DNA from: Rostrohypoxylon terebratum
Lineage: Eukaryota > Ascomycota > Sordariomycetes > Xylariales > Hypoxylaceae
Assembly (NCBI GenBank): GCA_022497145.1
Contig: MU385930.1
Coordinates: 98,066 to 162,065 of the forward strand
Direction of reading: 5' to 3'
Length of the DNA: 64,000 bases
Below the pieces are notes generated by a model. That model was not told where the DNA came from. It was given only the letters and a program-made list of their open reading frames with translations, and did no database searches. Below are positions 23,511-36,260 of this stretch, piece after piece. A program made the position numbers and the translations under genes. The first letter of the stretch is position 1, and each line of letters starts with the position of its first letter.

Positions 23511-26493
23511 TTACTGCGGCTGCGGCGGACACTGTCTAGCCAGCAGACGCACGTTGTTAACGAGGCCGTCTACGAGGTCCTCGTAACGGTTCGGCTCTCT
23601 TCGCATGAGCATACGGCCATGTTCGATAAGTGGGCGGGCCTCCAATTCGACTTCGAGTTCGTGTTCTTTCGCGGCTCCGGCATGCGGCTGGGGCATCTGG
23701 CCGCTCGAGGTTGGCTGTCCTTGCGTCACCTGAGTGAGATCGACCTGGTAGAAGCCGTGCTTATAACTTAGTCGATCCTTGATTCGATCGGGCGCTCGCT
23801 CTTTATGCGGGTTTTGGTAACCCTCGATCTCCTCTGCAGGGCCATCCCAATCCCATTCGATGTTGATACTTATACGGCAATCTAGAGGTAGATGCGGAAA
23901 GTGTATGTTCAGGTCGGAGATTCGGGCCTTGACTATTTTCGCCAAAACCTTGTCGGGCTTCTGGGAATCGTACGTTATACGTGCCTTGATAGGCATGTTG
24001 GGCGGTAGGAGGCCGGAGATGCAGCCGGGTATTCGTTGACGTATATGGGGCGCGAGCTCGAAGAATCGGTCTACTTCCTTGCGATGTACATAGTGAACCT
24101 GGACGCGACTAGCGGCCATAGGGTTGCGGGGGAACGAGGCTTTGACTTGGTCATTCAAATAGGTATTGAGTTCGCAGTGTTGATGCTATTGACAGGACAG
24201 GATCCGTTAGTAAGTAATAGTAAGGAATAGTAAGGAATAGCAAGGAAACGGTAGGACGATCAGCGGGGTTTAATAAATCACTTACTTCGGTCATCGAACT
24301 ACGAAACGCGACCCTGTTACCGCTCAATACACATTCGCCGGCTCTTATCTCGGGAAAGAATATGCGGTCGTTGGTCTGCTTGTCGATGATTGTGCCAAGC
24401 TTTGCCTCGATCTCGAACTGTGCACCTCGGCTCTGGACCTCTTCGATTTGAGGGAATTGTAAGACGTTGATGCCTAAGAAATCTGCCACTTCGCGACAGA
24501 CAATATTCTTGGGAATCTCGTTACTAATAGTAGGCTCCCAAGGGAAAGGAACGCCATTGAAGGTCGACGGTTCCCTATTGTTAGGTTCTTCGGATTTGAC
24601 AACCGTGGTAGAGCGCGTAGTCTCGGGCGAGGCATGTCGCGATACGTGTTCTGATTTGATATTCCCTATCGCATCGTTACGGTTACTTCCGTTGACCAAC
24701 CCGCCGACAGGAGCATGTTGACGTCCGTGATGCTTCAAAGCAAAGTTACGACTCTTCGCTATAACCTGGCTGCGATCCCGGCAGGTACTTGCCCAGACCG
24801 GAGTTTGGACGTACTTGATACGCTTCCGCTGTAGGACGGCAGATGGTTCGGGAACGTGAGCCAACTTGGCCAGCGGAAGATCATGGTTGCCATTCATCTG
24901 AGGCGGCGGAGGAGCTTTTCGGTCGTTGTCGAGATCGTCAGGGCCTAGATCGCGTTGCTCCAGTTTTCGCTTTGCCGGGGTAGTCGGATGTTGGGACTCC
25001 ATAGTGTTGTTGCTTAGTGAAGCTGGCGTTAGACGTTGAGGTTGAATCTGAAGTTGAGTTTGAGATTGAGGCTGTGGTTGTGGTTGTGGTTGTGGTTGTG
25101 GTTGTGGTTGTGGTTGAGGTTGTGATTGAGGTTGAGGTTGGTAAGGGTTCGCGTCACTGCTAGTAGACGGGGCACGATGACTACCGTTGCTGGGTAGACT
25201 AGGCACACGTGTTTTCGGTGAGACACTCATGCTTCTTTCACGTTCGCTTCGAGACTGCGACCTGCGGTGAGAGTCCGCAACTGCGTTGTAGGTACTGTGA
25301 CTACTAGTACTCGACATGCGTTGAATCGTTGCGGGTGCAGGTGGAATTGATTTGGGCGATGGTTTCGCCGCCTGGGCAGGATATGGCGAGGGAACAGTGG
25401 AAGAGCGTTTTTGGTACGGGCTAGGCGGTTGTTGGTAAGTCGCTGTTGGCGAGTGATGCAATAGCGGTCCCGGTAGAGGTTGTCCAAGAGGCGTCGGCGG
25501 TTGAGACAGTTGGCTCTGATTCTGATGTTGTTGAAATTGTGCCTGTACTTGTGCCGGCGATTGGTGTGGTTGTTGATGTTGATGTTGATGTTGATGCTGG
25601 TGTTGGTGTTGGTGTTGGTGTTGGTGTTGTGAATGATCTAGAGGAAGCGGATGAGGATGCGTCGTCGCGACGGGGCTCCCTTGAACGTAAGGGAGCCCGA
25701 AAGAAGGCGGCTGGCTATGTGCAGATGTAGGTGTAGGTGTAGACTGGATAGAATGTGATCGATGGTGTAGATATTGCTGGCTGCCACCGGGAGTACCGAC
25801 TGGTGGCGTTTGTGGTAGCGGCGGCGGTGGTTGCTGGCCGTGTGCGTACGATATAGAAGAAGAGTGTTGTGTACTGTAGCTATCGCGAGAATAAGGTCCA
25901 GCGGCACCGCCTGCGTTTGGACCACCACCCGGACCAGCACCCGCACTCGGTGGGCCGTACTGGCGCCCTTGCACTGGGCTTAGAGGTGGTTGTTGTGTCT
26001 GGGGAAATGGGTAACCGCCGCTGGCGGTGCTGATGGATGAAGTGGGCGTGCGTCGATATGGTGATGGTCCCGAAATTGAGGCACTTCCTGGAGATCGTAT
26101 GTCGTGCGATCCTGGAGGTTGAAGAGGAGGAACAGGGGGTCTACCGCCGAACGCGTTTGGAGGTGGGTTATACGAGGTCGGTGACTGATACGGGCCAGCG
26201 GACCCCGGCGCGTGATTGGGATGGTTAGGATGGTTAGGAGTGCCGAACGGAGGATATTCGTGAGAATGGGAGTGCGAGATAGGTGAGGCTTGGGTTGGAT
26301 GATTATAGTCTCTGAATGATTGAGGTGGTGGGCCGGCGTGGGCTGGAGTAGTTGGCGTGGCTGAGGCTGACGATGTCATAATGGAGGCCGACGACGATGA
26401 TGGTGTTTGTATGGGTTGTATGGATGGTTGAAGAGGTTGCTGCTTTTTCGACGCGCCCCCGTCAGGACCGTTTAACATGGCACGTAGATCCAT
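23511..26493 (-). CDS. CET1: mRNA-capping enzyme subunit beta (RNA 5'-triphosphatase)
   Basis: Metal-dependent tunnel-family triphosphatase that removes the gamma phosphate of nascent pre-mRNA before capping in the nucleus. Exons on the minus strand are 26493-24286 and 24185-23511, giving 960 residues. The start MDLRAMLNG matches fungal homologues. Residues 10 to about 560 are low complexity, with long Pro/Gln, His/Gln and Ser runs. The catalytic domain is C-terminal: FEIEAKLG (Glu694, Glu696) is metal-binding motif A, DRLSYKHGFYQVDLT carries the basic motif, and ELEVEL (912-917) is the second metal motif. EHQHCELNTYLND across the intron is a family hallmark. The intron contains a 10-base TTACTATTCC repeat. 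It is divergent from RPN2, with a 2 kb spacer. Assignment is secure; the long disordered N-terminus is variable in the family. Confidence 0.93.
24211..24248. repeat. 10-base tandem repeat in the CET1 intron
   Basis: About three copies of TAAGGAATAG on the plus strand, lying just before the intron acceptor of CET1. Confidence 0.7.
25070..25136. repeat. Hexanucleotide repeat coding for Pro-Gln run in CET1
   Basis: Repeats of TTGTGG/TTGAGG on the plus strand. In the CET1 frame they encode alternating Gln and Pro. A site of likely length variation. Confidence 0.85.
25566..25629. repeat. Hexanucleotide repeat coding for His-Gln run in CET1
   Basis: GTTGAT units followed by GTTGGT units on the plus strand, read in CET1 as alternating His and Gln. 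The imperfect unit switch suggests two expansion events. Confidence 0.85.
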
Positions 26494-28504
26494 TTTCACG
26501 ATGTTAGCTGTTTGCTCTCTTGGAGCTAAATCCCTATTGGTTTCGTCTTTTTTCCCTCTCTCTTTCTTTCTTTCTTTCTCGTCCTTCGTCTCGAATCACA
26601 AAAATCTTGTTTTTCCTTTACAACCACTCTCTTCGCAGCGTAACACACACATACACATATACAAATACCATATACACGTATACTCTGCAACAGTATATGT
26701 GTGCGCGCAATCTCTTCCTATCTTCTTATTTTCTTCTTTTTTTTATTTCTTCTTCTTCTTCCTTTTTTTCTTTTACAACCTCTCTACTTGTCGCTTTCAC
26801 TCGGTAGCGACACTCTATGGCGCGCGCACACACATACAACAGCACACGACACAATCACTTCTTCGCTCGTGCTTCAAACCGCCTGATGTGTCGTCATCGA
26901 TACATTCAGTCGATAGGTGTCGAGGTGTCGCCCGCTACGTTGAATAGGTTTTTGATCAATGCGATGCGATGTCGCAATTACCGTGCTTGTTGGTCTTTTA
27001 TGGTGACATGAAATACAAGGTTGGTGGGCGATGCAAACGGAGGTAGATGCGATGACTTGTTTGTCGGGTTTGGATTGTCTAAGTCCGCGTTATTCGAATC
27101 GATGATCGTCTCAAAATCGCGAAGAAAAAGAACAGAGAGAATATCAATTACGCAGTTTCGATCTTATCAAAATAACTAACTGCTTCAGGCGACATCAAAA
27201 ATGGGTGCTTCTGTATTTCTCGATTGGCCGTCGATATTAAAAGGGATTATGCGCAAGAATAAAAAAAAATATTACAATGTCTGAATGTGTAATGTGTAAT
27301 GTGTGTAATACTTGATAATAAAATGGCGATAAAATTATCAGTGACAGCCTGGGTAGTTCTCTTAATAGTTGTACTCCGTATAAAAAGTTAGTCGAATTAT
27401 GAACAAAGATGAGTTCCAGGGATGAATGAATGCGAAAGCGTGCGTGACAACGATCAATCGATCAATCCAATTTAGCACCTATTACCTGCTATTAAAGCTT
27501 GGATGTTTTTTTTGACATCTTTTGACTTTTGTTCACGTCTCATCCTTGCTTGTGATATCTAAGTAAAAGTACATCTATCTAACGTTTTTATTCACGTTCA
27601 TATGTGTACCTGTACAAGAGCAAGAGCTTCTCGATACCTGCCTACACCATGTGCGTATTAAGGTACGTGCATATATACCTACTAGTACTATGTAGGTAGG
27701 TAAGTACTCAGATTGGATATAGACAATGTAAATATTGATAGCGACATGAAGACTTCAACAACATAAACAACATATAATGCACAATATATATATCCTGCTA
27801 CCAATGGCCTCCATGATAAACGTTAGTAAGCATGTGTCCAATATGGAATCTGTTTCAACATCGAAAATGCTCGGGTTGAATAGAAAGGCGAGAGCACTCA
27901 GGCTGTTTAGCCTCGAAGTACCTACATAGTCAGCTAGTGTAGTCACTGTAGTGAAAAATGCCTAGTACGAGTGGGCCCTGCATGCTCCAGTATTTCGAAT
28001 CTGAATATTATTCCCTGCCAGCTGCCCAAGTGCTCTCCATTTGGACGGCATGATTGGTCAGCTCGCTGTTTTCGTCAAGCCACTGTGGCTTCTTAAAATT
28101 AAGATTAGGTACATAGATACATGGGTACATAGTGTAGGTACCTGATACTAGTGTGCCAAGAACAGGCAGGCAGAGCTTTGCCTGACGTGGACGTGGAAGG
28201 TTCACCCGGTCGTTGGTTGTTGTCCGGCTTTCTAAGCTTTCTGTATCTCGATTTCGATTTCAATTTCGAATAGCTTCATCCTTCCCCCCCAAAACATCAA
28301 ATATTTCCACCATATTTCATCACATCACAAGGCACGGTCCATGTAACCGTCGCCAATTCACTACTTCGACTCGATCCCACCCATCTACTTACACCGGAAA
28401 CCACCGGCCTTTTACACTGTCATTAAACTCTGCATCGCGTAACCAACCAATCCCTTAATCCATCACCTCCATCAATAAGCGCACCAACTCGTTTCATCTC
28501 GAAA
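26494..28504. other. Divergent promoter region of CET1 and RPN2
   Basis: 2.0 kb. Pyrimidine-rich CTTT and TTC runs at 26540-26780 form the CET1 leader side. AT-rich sequence follows, then a C-rich leader with CCACC motifs before RPN2. The small open frames here are chance. Confidence 0.6.
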
Positions 28505-31500
28505 ATGCCTGGCTTAGTCACTGCCACTGGTGTGTTAGCCTTCTTGGCCGACGAGGAGACTGAGCTCAAGATCTTCGCGCTGCAAACCCTTAACGATGAT
28601 ATCGACACCGTTTGGTTTGAAGTCGCCAGCGCTCTAGGTCAGATGTAAGTAACGCAAAGACAGATCCCTTATCTGCCATGTACTTCAATCGTCCTCGCAT
28701 CATCATGATATACTGACTAGCCGTCTTCCCAGCGAGGCGCTCTACGAGGACGAGTCCTTTCCCGAACGCAAGTTAGCTGCACTTGTCCTAGCAAAGGTTT
28801 ACTATCATCTCCAGGCCTACGATGAGAGCATGTTCTTTGCCCTCGCTGCGGGCGAGCTCTTCAAGCTAGACAACCCCGGCGAATTCGAGGAGACTATCAT
28901 CTCCAAGTGCGTCGACCACTACATTGCTACCAAGAACGAGAACCACACCGTCGTCAGCAAGAAGGACAAGGATACCTCTTTGCCCTCTCTTGCCACTGCG
29001 TTTTCGAGCACGACCATCGACGGCAACGCTTCTGCCCTGATCTCTCCCACGACGCCCTTTTCCCAATCTACCCTACCGTCCAAGTCGCTCCTCTCTCGTG
29101 CTTCCACCGATAACACCATTCTCGAGCCCTCCTTCGAGCCGCAGAAGAAGCAACACCGATCGTCCTCTGTCGCTTTGACTAACAATGAACTCGACACCCG
29201 GCGCGCAATCGACAACGTTATCGAACGTCTGTTTGAGAGCTGTCTAAAGGAAAGGCGTTATCAGCAGGTCGTAGGTATCGCCGTCGAGGCCAAACGATTA
29301 GATGTTGTTAGCAAAGTTATCCAGCGGGCCGACGACGACTACAAGCGTAACAAAGGCAAGTCTACCCAAGAGGACGCCATGGGTCCTGCCGAGGAATTGC
29401 TGGATTACTGCTTGAGCATTTGTATGGACGTCGTGCAGGAGCGAGCTTTCCGAGACGACATCCTGCAGCTCATCCTCGACATTCTCACTAGCGGTCGCGC
29501 TAAGGATCCCGATTATTTCTCTATCGCCAAATGCATCGTCTACCTAAACAAGGACGAACAGGCGCGCACTGTCATCCATCACCTTGTCAAGGCCGAGACT
29601 ATCGAAGCTACTGCGATAGCCTACCAGTTTGCCTTCGACCTCTATGACAACGGCACACAAGGCTTCTTGGGCAAGGTCATTTCAGGTTTGCCCAAGGGCG
29701 AACCTGTCCAGAAGAAGACCGACGAAGCTACTGGCGAAGACGAGACCGATGCCCTCTTGAGTAATGATGCCAACGCCGGTGATGCTGAATCGGAAGAGGT
29801 AGACGACAAGAAGGCCGCGATCTTCAAGAACATCCGCTCTATCCTGGACGGCACTAAGACCATCAAGCTCAACCTCGAGTTCCTCTACCGCAACAACCAC
29901 TACGATCCGTATATCCTAGCCAAGGTTAGGGACAGTCTAGAGGGTCGTAACTCCATCTTCCACACCGCGGTCACCTTTTGCAACGCCTTCATGAACCAGG
30001 GCACAACAAATGACAAGTTCTTTAGGGACAATTTGGAATGGTTGGGTAAGGCTGTGAATTGGTCCAAGTTCACTGCCACCGCAGCCTTAGGCGTGATCCA
30101 CCGCGGAAATCTATCCCAATCCAAGAAACTCTTGGAGCCTTATCTTCCTCGCGGCGCCGGTGGCATTAGCGGCGGTTCTCCGTACTCCCAAGGTGGCGCC
30201 CTCTACGCCTACGGTCTCATCCACGCGAACCACGGAGCCGACGCTTTAGATTACCTCAAGACCCAATTCACCGCCGCTGAAGAGGAGGTCATTCAGCACG
30301 GCGGCGCTCTAGGCCTCGGTCTCGCGGGTATGGCGAGCGGGAATGAGGAGATCTTTGAGAACCTGAAGGCTGTTCTGTATGCCGACTCCGCTCTCAACGG
30401 AGAGGCCGTCGGTCTCTCGATGGGCTTGATCATGTTGGGCACCGGCAACGTCAAGGCTTTGGAAGATATGGTTGCCTACGCTCACGAGACATCTCACGAG
30501 AAGAGTGTCCGAGGCTTAGCCCTAGGCATGTCCTTGATCATGTACGGTCAACAAGAAGGTGCGGATGTTATGATTGAAGGCCTTCTAAATGACCCGGATC
30601 CGACATTGCGATACGGCGGTATCATGACTGTAGCGATGGCCTACTGCGGCACCGGTAGCAACAAAGCAATCCGAAAGCTGCTTCACGTAGCCGTTAGCGA
30701 CGTCAATGACGATGTGCGACGAATCGCCGTTATGAGTTTGGGTTTTATCCTGTTCCGCAAGCCTGGTAGCGTCCCTCGAATGGTCGAGCTTCTCTCCGAG
30801 TCGTACAACCCTCACGTCCGTTACGGTTCTGCCATGGCGCTCGGTATCTCTTGCGCCGGAACCGGATTGGACGAGGCCATCGACCTGCTAGAACCCATGA
30901 TGAAAGATCCTACCGATTTCGTCCGCCAGGGTGCGCTGATCGCCTTAGCCATGATCATGATCCAGCAGAATGAGATAATGAACCCCAAGGTCGCGGCGAT
31001 CCGCAAGACTTTGAAAAAGGTGGTGGGTGACCGCCACGAAGATGCTATGACCAAGTTCGGCGCTGCTCTCGCCCTAGGTATCATCGACGCTGGCGGACGC
31101 AACTGCACGATCGGTTTACAAACTCAGACCGGGAACCTCAACATGGCCGGCGTCGTAGGAATGGCCGTGTTCACCCAGTACTGGTACTGGTTCCCCTTCA
31201 CCCACTTTTTATCCCTAGCCTTCAGCCCGACTTCGATAATTGCCCTCGACCACGATCTCGATATCATCGACGTCAAGTTCCACTGCGCCACGAAGCCGAG
31301 CCTCTTCGACTATCCTCCGGAGCAGGAGGTCAAGGCCGAAGAGGGGCCAACGATGATCGCTACTGCGATCCTGTCGACCACCGCCCAGGCCAAGCGACGA
31401 GCCCAGAAGAAAGAAAAAGCGCAGCGACGGGAGAGTATGGATATCGATTCCACCACTACCCCGACCATCACCAAGCCTAGTGCCAGCGGCGATAAGATGG

Positions 31501-32131
31501 ACGTCGACACTAAGAGTAAGTCGAGCGAGGATACGAAGGAAAAGAAAGAAAGCGAAACCCCGGCACCAGGTGAGAAAGAAAGCTCGACGCCTCCAACCGA
31601 TGTGAAGAAGAAGGCGGAGAAGGAGAAGGCTGGCTACGACATCGAAAACATGAGCCGGGTCCTTCCCGCACAGCTCAAGTACATCAGTCTCGCCAAGGGT
31701 CGATACTGGCCTGTCAAGTTGGTGAGAGCTGGTCCATTGGTGAGATTACGCTTCCTCTTTTTTCCCTGCCTAACCTACTTATTCAATCATGCTGACTGAG
31801 TTTATAGCCCACCGGCGGCCCCATATTGCTCCACGACATGCAACCTGAGAAAGAAAAGGCGCTCATCGAAGAGAAATTGAAGGTGGTGACGACAGAGAAG
31901 GCACCTGTGGCAGGCGCGGGCAGCGGACAGAACCGCAATCCTCGAGCGATCGAGGAAGCTCTCCTCCTCGGTCGTCTCGGCCGAGACCCCCTCGCTACTC
32001 CGAATCGGAACATTAGCGGTGCGGCAGCGGCAGCTGGAGTGCTGACTGCCGTCGACGAGGATGCCGAAGGAGACGAAGAAGCAGAGGCGCCCCACGATTT
32101 CGACTACTACACCGACGAGGAAGACGACTAG
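28505..32131 (+). CDS. RPN2: 26S proteasome regulatory subunit Rpn2
   Basis: Largest non-ATPase scaffold of the 19S base, holding ubiquitin receptors next to the ATPase ring. Exons are 28505-28644, 28733-31739 and 31808-32131, giving 1156 residues. The start is PGLVTATGVLAFLADEETELK. The N-terminal helical domain is followed by proteasome/cyclosome repeats, seen as successive segments such as GALYAYGLIHANHG, GGALGLGLAGMASGN, GEAVGLSMGLIMLGTGN, LRYGGIMTVAMAYCGTGS, VRYGSAMALGISCAG and KFGAALALGIIDAGG. A Lys/Glu-rich insertion (about residues 930-1005) separates the last repeat from the C-terminal beta domain. The protein ends in an acidic tail FDYYTDEEDD. Longer than the yeast protein because of that insertion and tail, as in other filamentous fungi. 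No defect seen. Confidence 0.95.
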
Positions 32132-33508
32132 CCGGTCACCTAAAGAAGTCGACCGCGTGTACTTATACCTTGCATGTAAAATAGAGAGGCCTTTTGCGGG
32201 CGATAATAACAAATTAGAAGGCCTTCAAGGCTTAGACTATACCGTACATCTGAACGTTCGTTTAGGTGGTTCATATTTCTTGCGTGCGATATGATGGGAT
32301 AGGTACCGAATACTTCCTAGGCGGCTCTGTTACCGTTTGCAGTCACAGGTGATTCAGAGGATGCCTATCTCCATATTATTGGTAGGTATTCAGGACCTGC
32401 ACGGCCGAATACTACGGTAAGCCGGCCAACGGACCGGACCGGACCAAGATGTCGGAGTGCCCGAACGCCGGCATAAGCATCGGGTCTCGGAGTAATTAAT
32501 CAATCTGTTATGATTGGCTAGCTAATGCAGCTAGTCGCCCACTTAATAACCCTAAATTATTAGGGCCTGGCTACTAGCTTTTCAAGGCTCTTCCTTTTAA
32601 TATCATTCATCTTCAGTTGCAGATTTTCAACCATCATGATCTTACTCTCCCGACTGGAACTATAAATGCAAAGTGTCACCCGTGCACTCGCAAGTAAACA
32701 CTACAATATCAAGTAATTTCCAAGGCAAATTCAACAGATCAAAGAGGTAGGACGTATAATACCCAACCGGAGACCCATATGAGCATCTACAACCCGAGAG
32801 GTAATTTAGCTACAGCTTGGTATTGAGTGATTTTGACCATGCCGCTGCCCTAAAGGCTTTTGACAAGGAGAAGGGTAGTGACTGAAGGCGGGATGTTTCA
32901 TACTACCTGATTCAGCTTGATATCGGAGAATACTACACTGCGGGATATTGGACATCCAACAGTGGAATATAAGAATCAGGGCGCATGGCCTGTATAACAT
33001 CAAATCGATTTATTAATCATCATAGGAATTCTACGAAATCTTAGCGTTATCCAACTATGATCGATGAATAGCTTACGAAACATTAGCCCACGCAGAGATT
33101 ACGACATCTAAAGATATCCAAAGATATCGAGCATGGTTCCTATGCCAGCAGCAATTCAATTTCATATAATCAAAAGTATAAACCCGTGAAGCCATCTGCG
33201 TATGTATTTCCTATGAACCGCAGTGGTAGGCGCTCGTTCATTTTGTCGAGAACCGGGACTATGGATCCCGTGAACTCCTCTCCTCCGTCAATTAACCCAT
33301 CATAGTCGAAACGGCGCCTAGAAAGGGTATATTATCATTATTTCATCACCAAATGCTCCATTGTCTCCAGAAAGACGCCTTTCCGTCACACCCCTCCATC
33401 CCCATCGAAAAGAAAAATTCAGAAATCAATTATAAACCCATGTAAATGTATCGTATGGAAAAGTCCATGCTAGTAGGATAAGTCATGTCTCATCTGTTCG
33501 GTAGGTAC
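32132..33508. other. Convergent 3' spacer
   Basis: 1.4 kb between RPN2 and the MARVEL gene stop codons. AT-rich, with no family signature on either strand. Confidence 0.6.
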
Positions 33509-34146
33509 TTAGGCGGTGGGATAGGCATCTGGCTTGTTAGCGGGGCCGACGTTGTGGCCGCGGCCACGTAACGAGTCGAGGGCATCGATGACGGTGAGGG
33601 CAGCGAAGAGAATCCTATGTATGCGACGATTAGTTTCGATTCGGCGCAGAGTTCGGGAAATCACCTCGAAGCCAAATTTACCAGAGGAAGAAACCGAAAG
33701 CGACGGCGGCGTCAGCGGTACTGCCGCAGGAAGCAGCGTAGCAATGGTAGGGCGCACCGACGAGGACGGCGAGGGCGATGGCGCCGGCGAACCAGAAGAT
33801 GGTGGTTATGGCGTTGAGGGCGAGCGCGGCCAAGCGGTGGAAGAAGCTGGTTAGGTACAGCGGTACGACGCCCACGTATAGAAGCACGAGGAGAGACCAG
33901 ACCGAGTTGAAGACCATGAAATTTATTCTTGGGGGCGAGTAGTCGTAGTCATAATAATACCAACCGCTGTATGTGCTAACAACTAGATAGGTGAGGGATG
34001 TTGTTAGTAACTGCCCAGGGGGGGTTCTTGTCATCGGATTAGCGATTTGAGCAGATGTTCAACGTACGATATGCTGTTAGGCCGAGCTCGATGATGGAGA
34101 ATACAGCGGCCACGATGTGGACAATAGGGATGAACCCGAGTGCCAT
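33509..34146 (-). CDS. MARVEL-domain four-span membrane protein (Nce102-like)
   Basis: Tetraspan plasma-membrane protein. Exons on the minus strand are 34146-34068, 33982-33682 and 33614-33509, giving 161 residues. Four hydrophobic segments are visible: FIPIVHIVAAVFSIIELGLTAY, FNSVWSLLVLLYVGVVPLYL, AALALNAITTIFWFAGAIALAVL and AVAFGFFLWILFAALTVIDAL. The loop with CYAASC between spans 3 and 4 and the tail ending in DAYPTA fit fungal MARVEL proteins related to Nce102 and Fhn1, which organise eisosome domains. The ATG is the only one giving a complete first span. The second intron acceptor restores LWILFAALT. Function beyond membrane organisation is inferred. Confidence 0.88.
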
Positions 34147-34578
34147 TTTGATTAATACTATTTCCTTTTCTCGTTATGTATTTCGTATATAGCTCCTCGC
34201 GGCGACAATCGTAGTAATTGTTGTTGTTTATGAGATAGATGTTTAGCGAGATAGAAGTTGAAGGTTGAAGACAAGACGACGTAGATGGAGATGATATAAC
34301 TCCGCAAATATGAGCAAAATAGTTACGTGGGTGGGAACAAGTGGCAAGGATTTTCCTCAGAGGCAGACGGTTGAATAGGTATATGGAAATATCGCAAGAT
34401 ATGGCCAAGCCTAAGCTACTAGGTACCTAACTCTGCACCTACATATTATAATAATGCTTACTTAGGCATTGTTGGGACTGTGATTCCATGGATAGACGGA
34501 ACGAGACTTATGTGGCGCGGCGTGGCATGACAGGGAAGGTTGGGTGAGGAGTGAATGTGCGATGATGACGATTCGCTA

Positions 34579-34605
34579 GGGAAACTTGGGAAACTTGGGA
34601 AACTT
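34579..34605 (+). repeat. 9-base tandem repeat GGGAAACTT, three copies
   Basis: Three perfect adjacent units. Confidence 0.85.
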
Positions 34606-35794
34606 GATATCCACGGATGAATGTCGAATGCGAAATCGCCAAAGTGGTGACGTGACGTGTGCCTAAGCGGGCGCATTCGTCCTGAGCCATGTAGCTCCTA
34701 GGACCTAGTAGGTATGTAGTAGATACATCCATGGATATAATAGGTAAGTCATGCATGTGGTTATTGGTCAGTGTAGAGAATTCCAGTAATCCCCATCCCC
34801 ATCCGGCATTTGCTATCCGTAGCTTGGGCTACCTACCTAGTACCTACCTAGTACCTAAGGTAAAGTAGGAAATAGGAAGGAAGAATTGAAAAATAAAGTC
34901 AGGTCTTCGTCATTCGTCATAGGGCTATGGCTATGGAGGGGCACTGGAGGGTGTGACGTAATTGGTTTGCTTTTCAGCTTTGGAGCTCCGATAAAGACAA
35001 GGACTTAAGGTTGTGTTCGGATATCCTCGCCTTGAAACATTCAACATTATTAGCCACATATTTCCTCACAATATCCCATCCATATCAGCCACATCATTAC
35101 GCGATTTATCGGTTCTTCGGATGCATCAAGGAAGCCTACGAGTGCTAAAAATGCCTGATATTGACTATAAGTTTACATGTTTAAGTATGTATTGCACCTA
35201 CAATACTGGAGAATGATTGCCGCTACACCACTTGACCACTTCTTCTAATGATGGACACAAATATCTGTTAGGTTGCTAACGAAAGCTTTCACTCTACCAC
35301 AGATTGAGGAAAATAAGCGACATATTTGAAAAGTACTCATTCTCATCTCGAGTCCAACCGTTGAATTAGGTTCAATTGGATGTCATCTTCAAACGATTAA
35401 ATTTTATGGGGCGGGCTTGTATGTAGGAAAGTTGTAAGAAATCGACATCAAGGCCTTATCCAGCAGTCCTCCAGGGCTACCTACCTATACTGGAGACTCC
35501 TAGTATTAGTGCTACATAACAGCGTGCTAATGTCGACTTATAGGGCTTGGCTGTATGCCCAGCAACCCCTAAGCAAGGGGAAAACCGTTAGCTAGCAAAT
35601 CGCAACTTCAGGTTGCAGCACGCTTATCCCCAATTCTTTCCAGGTCTCCTCAAATTCTTCCTAATTTCCACCAAGGCCTGTCTGTAGCTCTCCGCTATAT
35701 CGGGACACCCACGTGCCTTCATACCGACCTTGGTGTGGGCGACTTCGTCTCAGGGAGTCGGAATTCGGATATACTGCGTATGTAAATGCAAGGT

Positions 35795-35848
35795 ACAGCT
35801 AACACAGCTAACACAACTAACACAGCTAGCACAGCTAGCACAGCTAAC
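35795..35848 (+). repeat. 9-base tandem repeat ACAGCTAAC, six copies
   Basis: Six units with one-base variants ACAACTAAC and ACAGCTAGC. The 99-residue open frame through it reads as a TAN/TAS repeat and has no other support. Confidence 0.9.
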
Positions 35849-36260
35849 CCTTCTCGCTTCTCGCTTCTCCGTTTCGCCCGAATGAAAATTCCTTATCGTG
35901 ATGGACCGGGCGTTTGCTGCTGCGAGATATCCATACTGCTAACACCGAAGCCCTGCCAACGGCACGGTTGCAGATCATGTTCTTTCAATGCCTCCTTTCA
36001 TTGGACAATGCTTCGGAATTTCCTGTCGATCTCTGCTACGCCGACTTGGCAAACACTGGACCTGCCATCCAGCTGGGTTATTTAACCAGCTGGGAAACTT
36101 GATAAAGAGCCTTGCCCTCAGCTCTGCCATCTTGTCGATGTCCTGATCCCGCCTGTCCTCATGCCAAGCTCGTAGAACTTACGCCATTCTCCCTTGTCTG
36201 TCTTCTCGGCTCGGCTAGATATATTACTCGTAATTAGGTACTCTTATCAATCAGGCCACC

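Larger units (their letters stand above)
34147..36260. other. Divergent spacer between the MARVEL and glycerophosphodiesterase genes
   Basis: 2.1 kb without a supported gene. It contains two short tandem repeats and a dense run of CTACCTAGTACC motifs at 34829-34860. Confidence 0.6.

Noticed and set aside
23316..26228. Several plus-strand frames, including 151-, 94- and 63-residue ones
   Set aside because: They are antisense shadows of CET1, partly created by its repeat codons.
35786..36085. 99-residue frame starting with a TAN/TAS repeat
   Set aside because: Its start is only the 9-base tandem repeat being translated; the rest lacks any signature.
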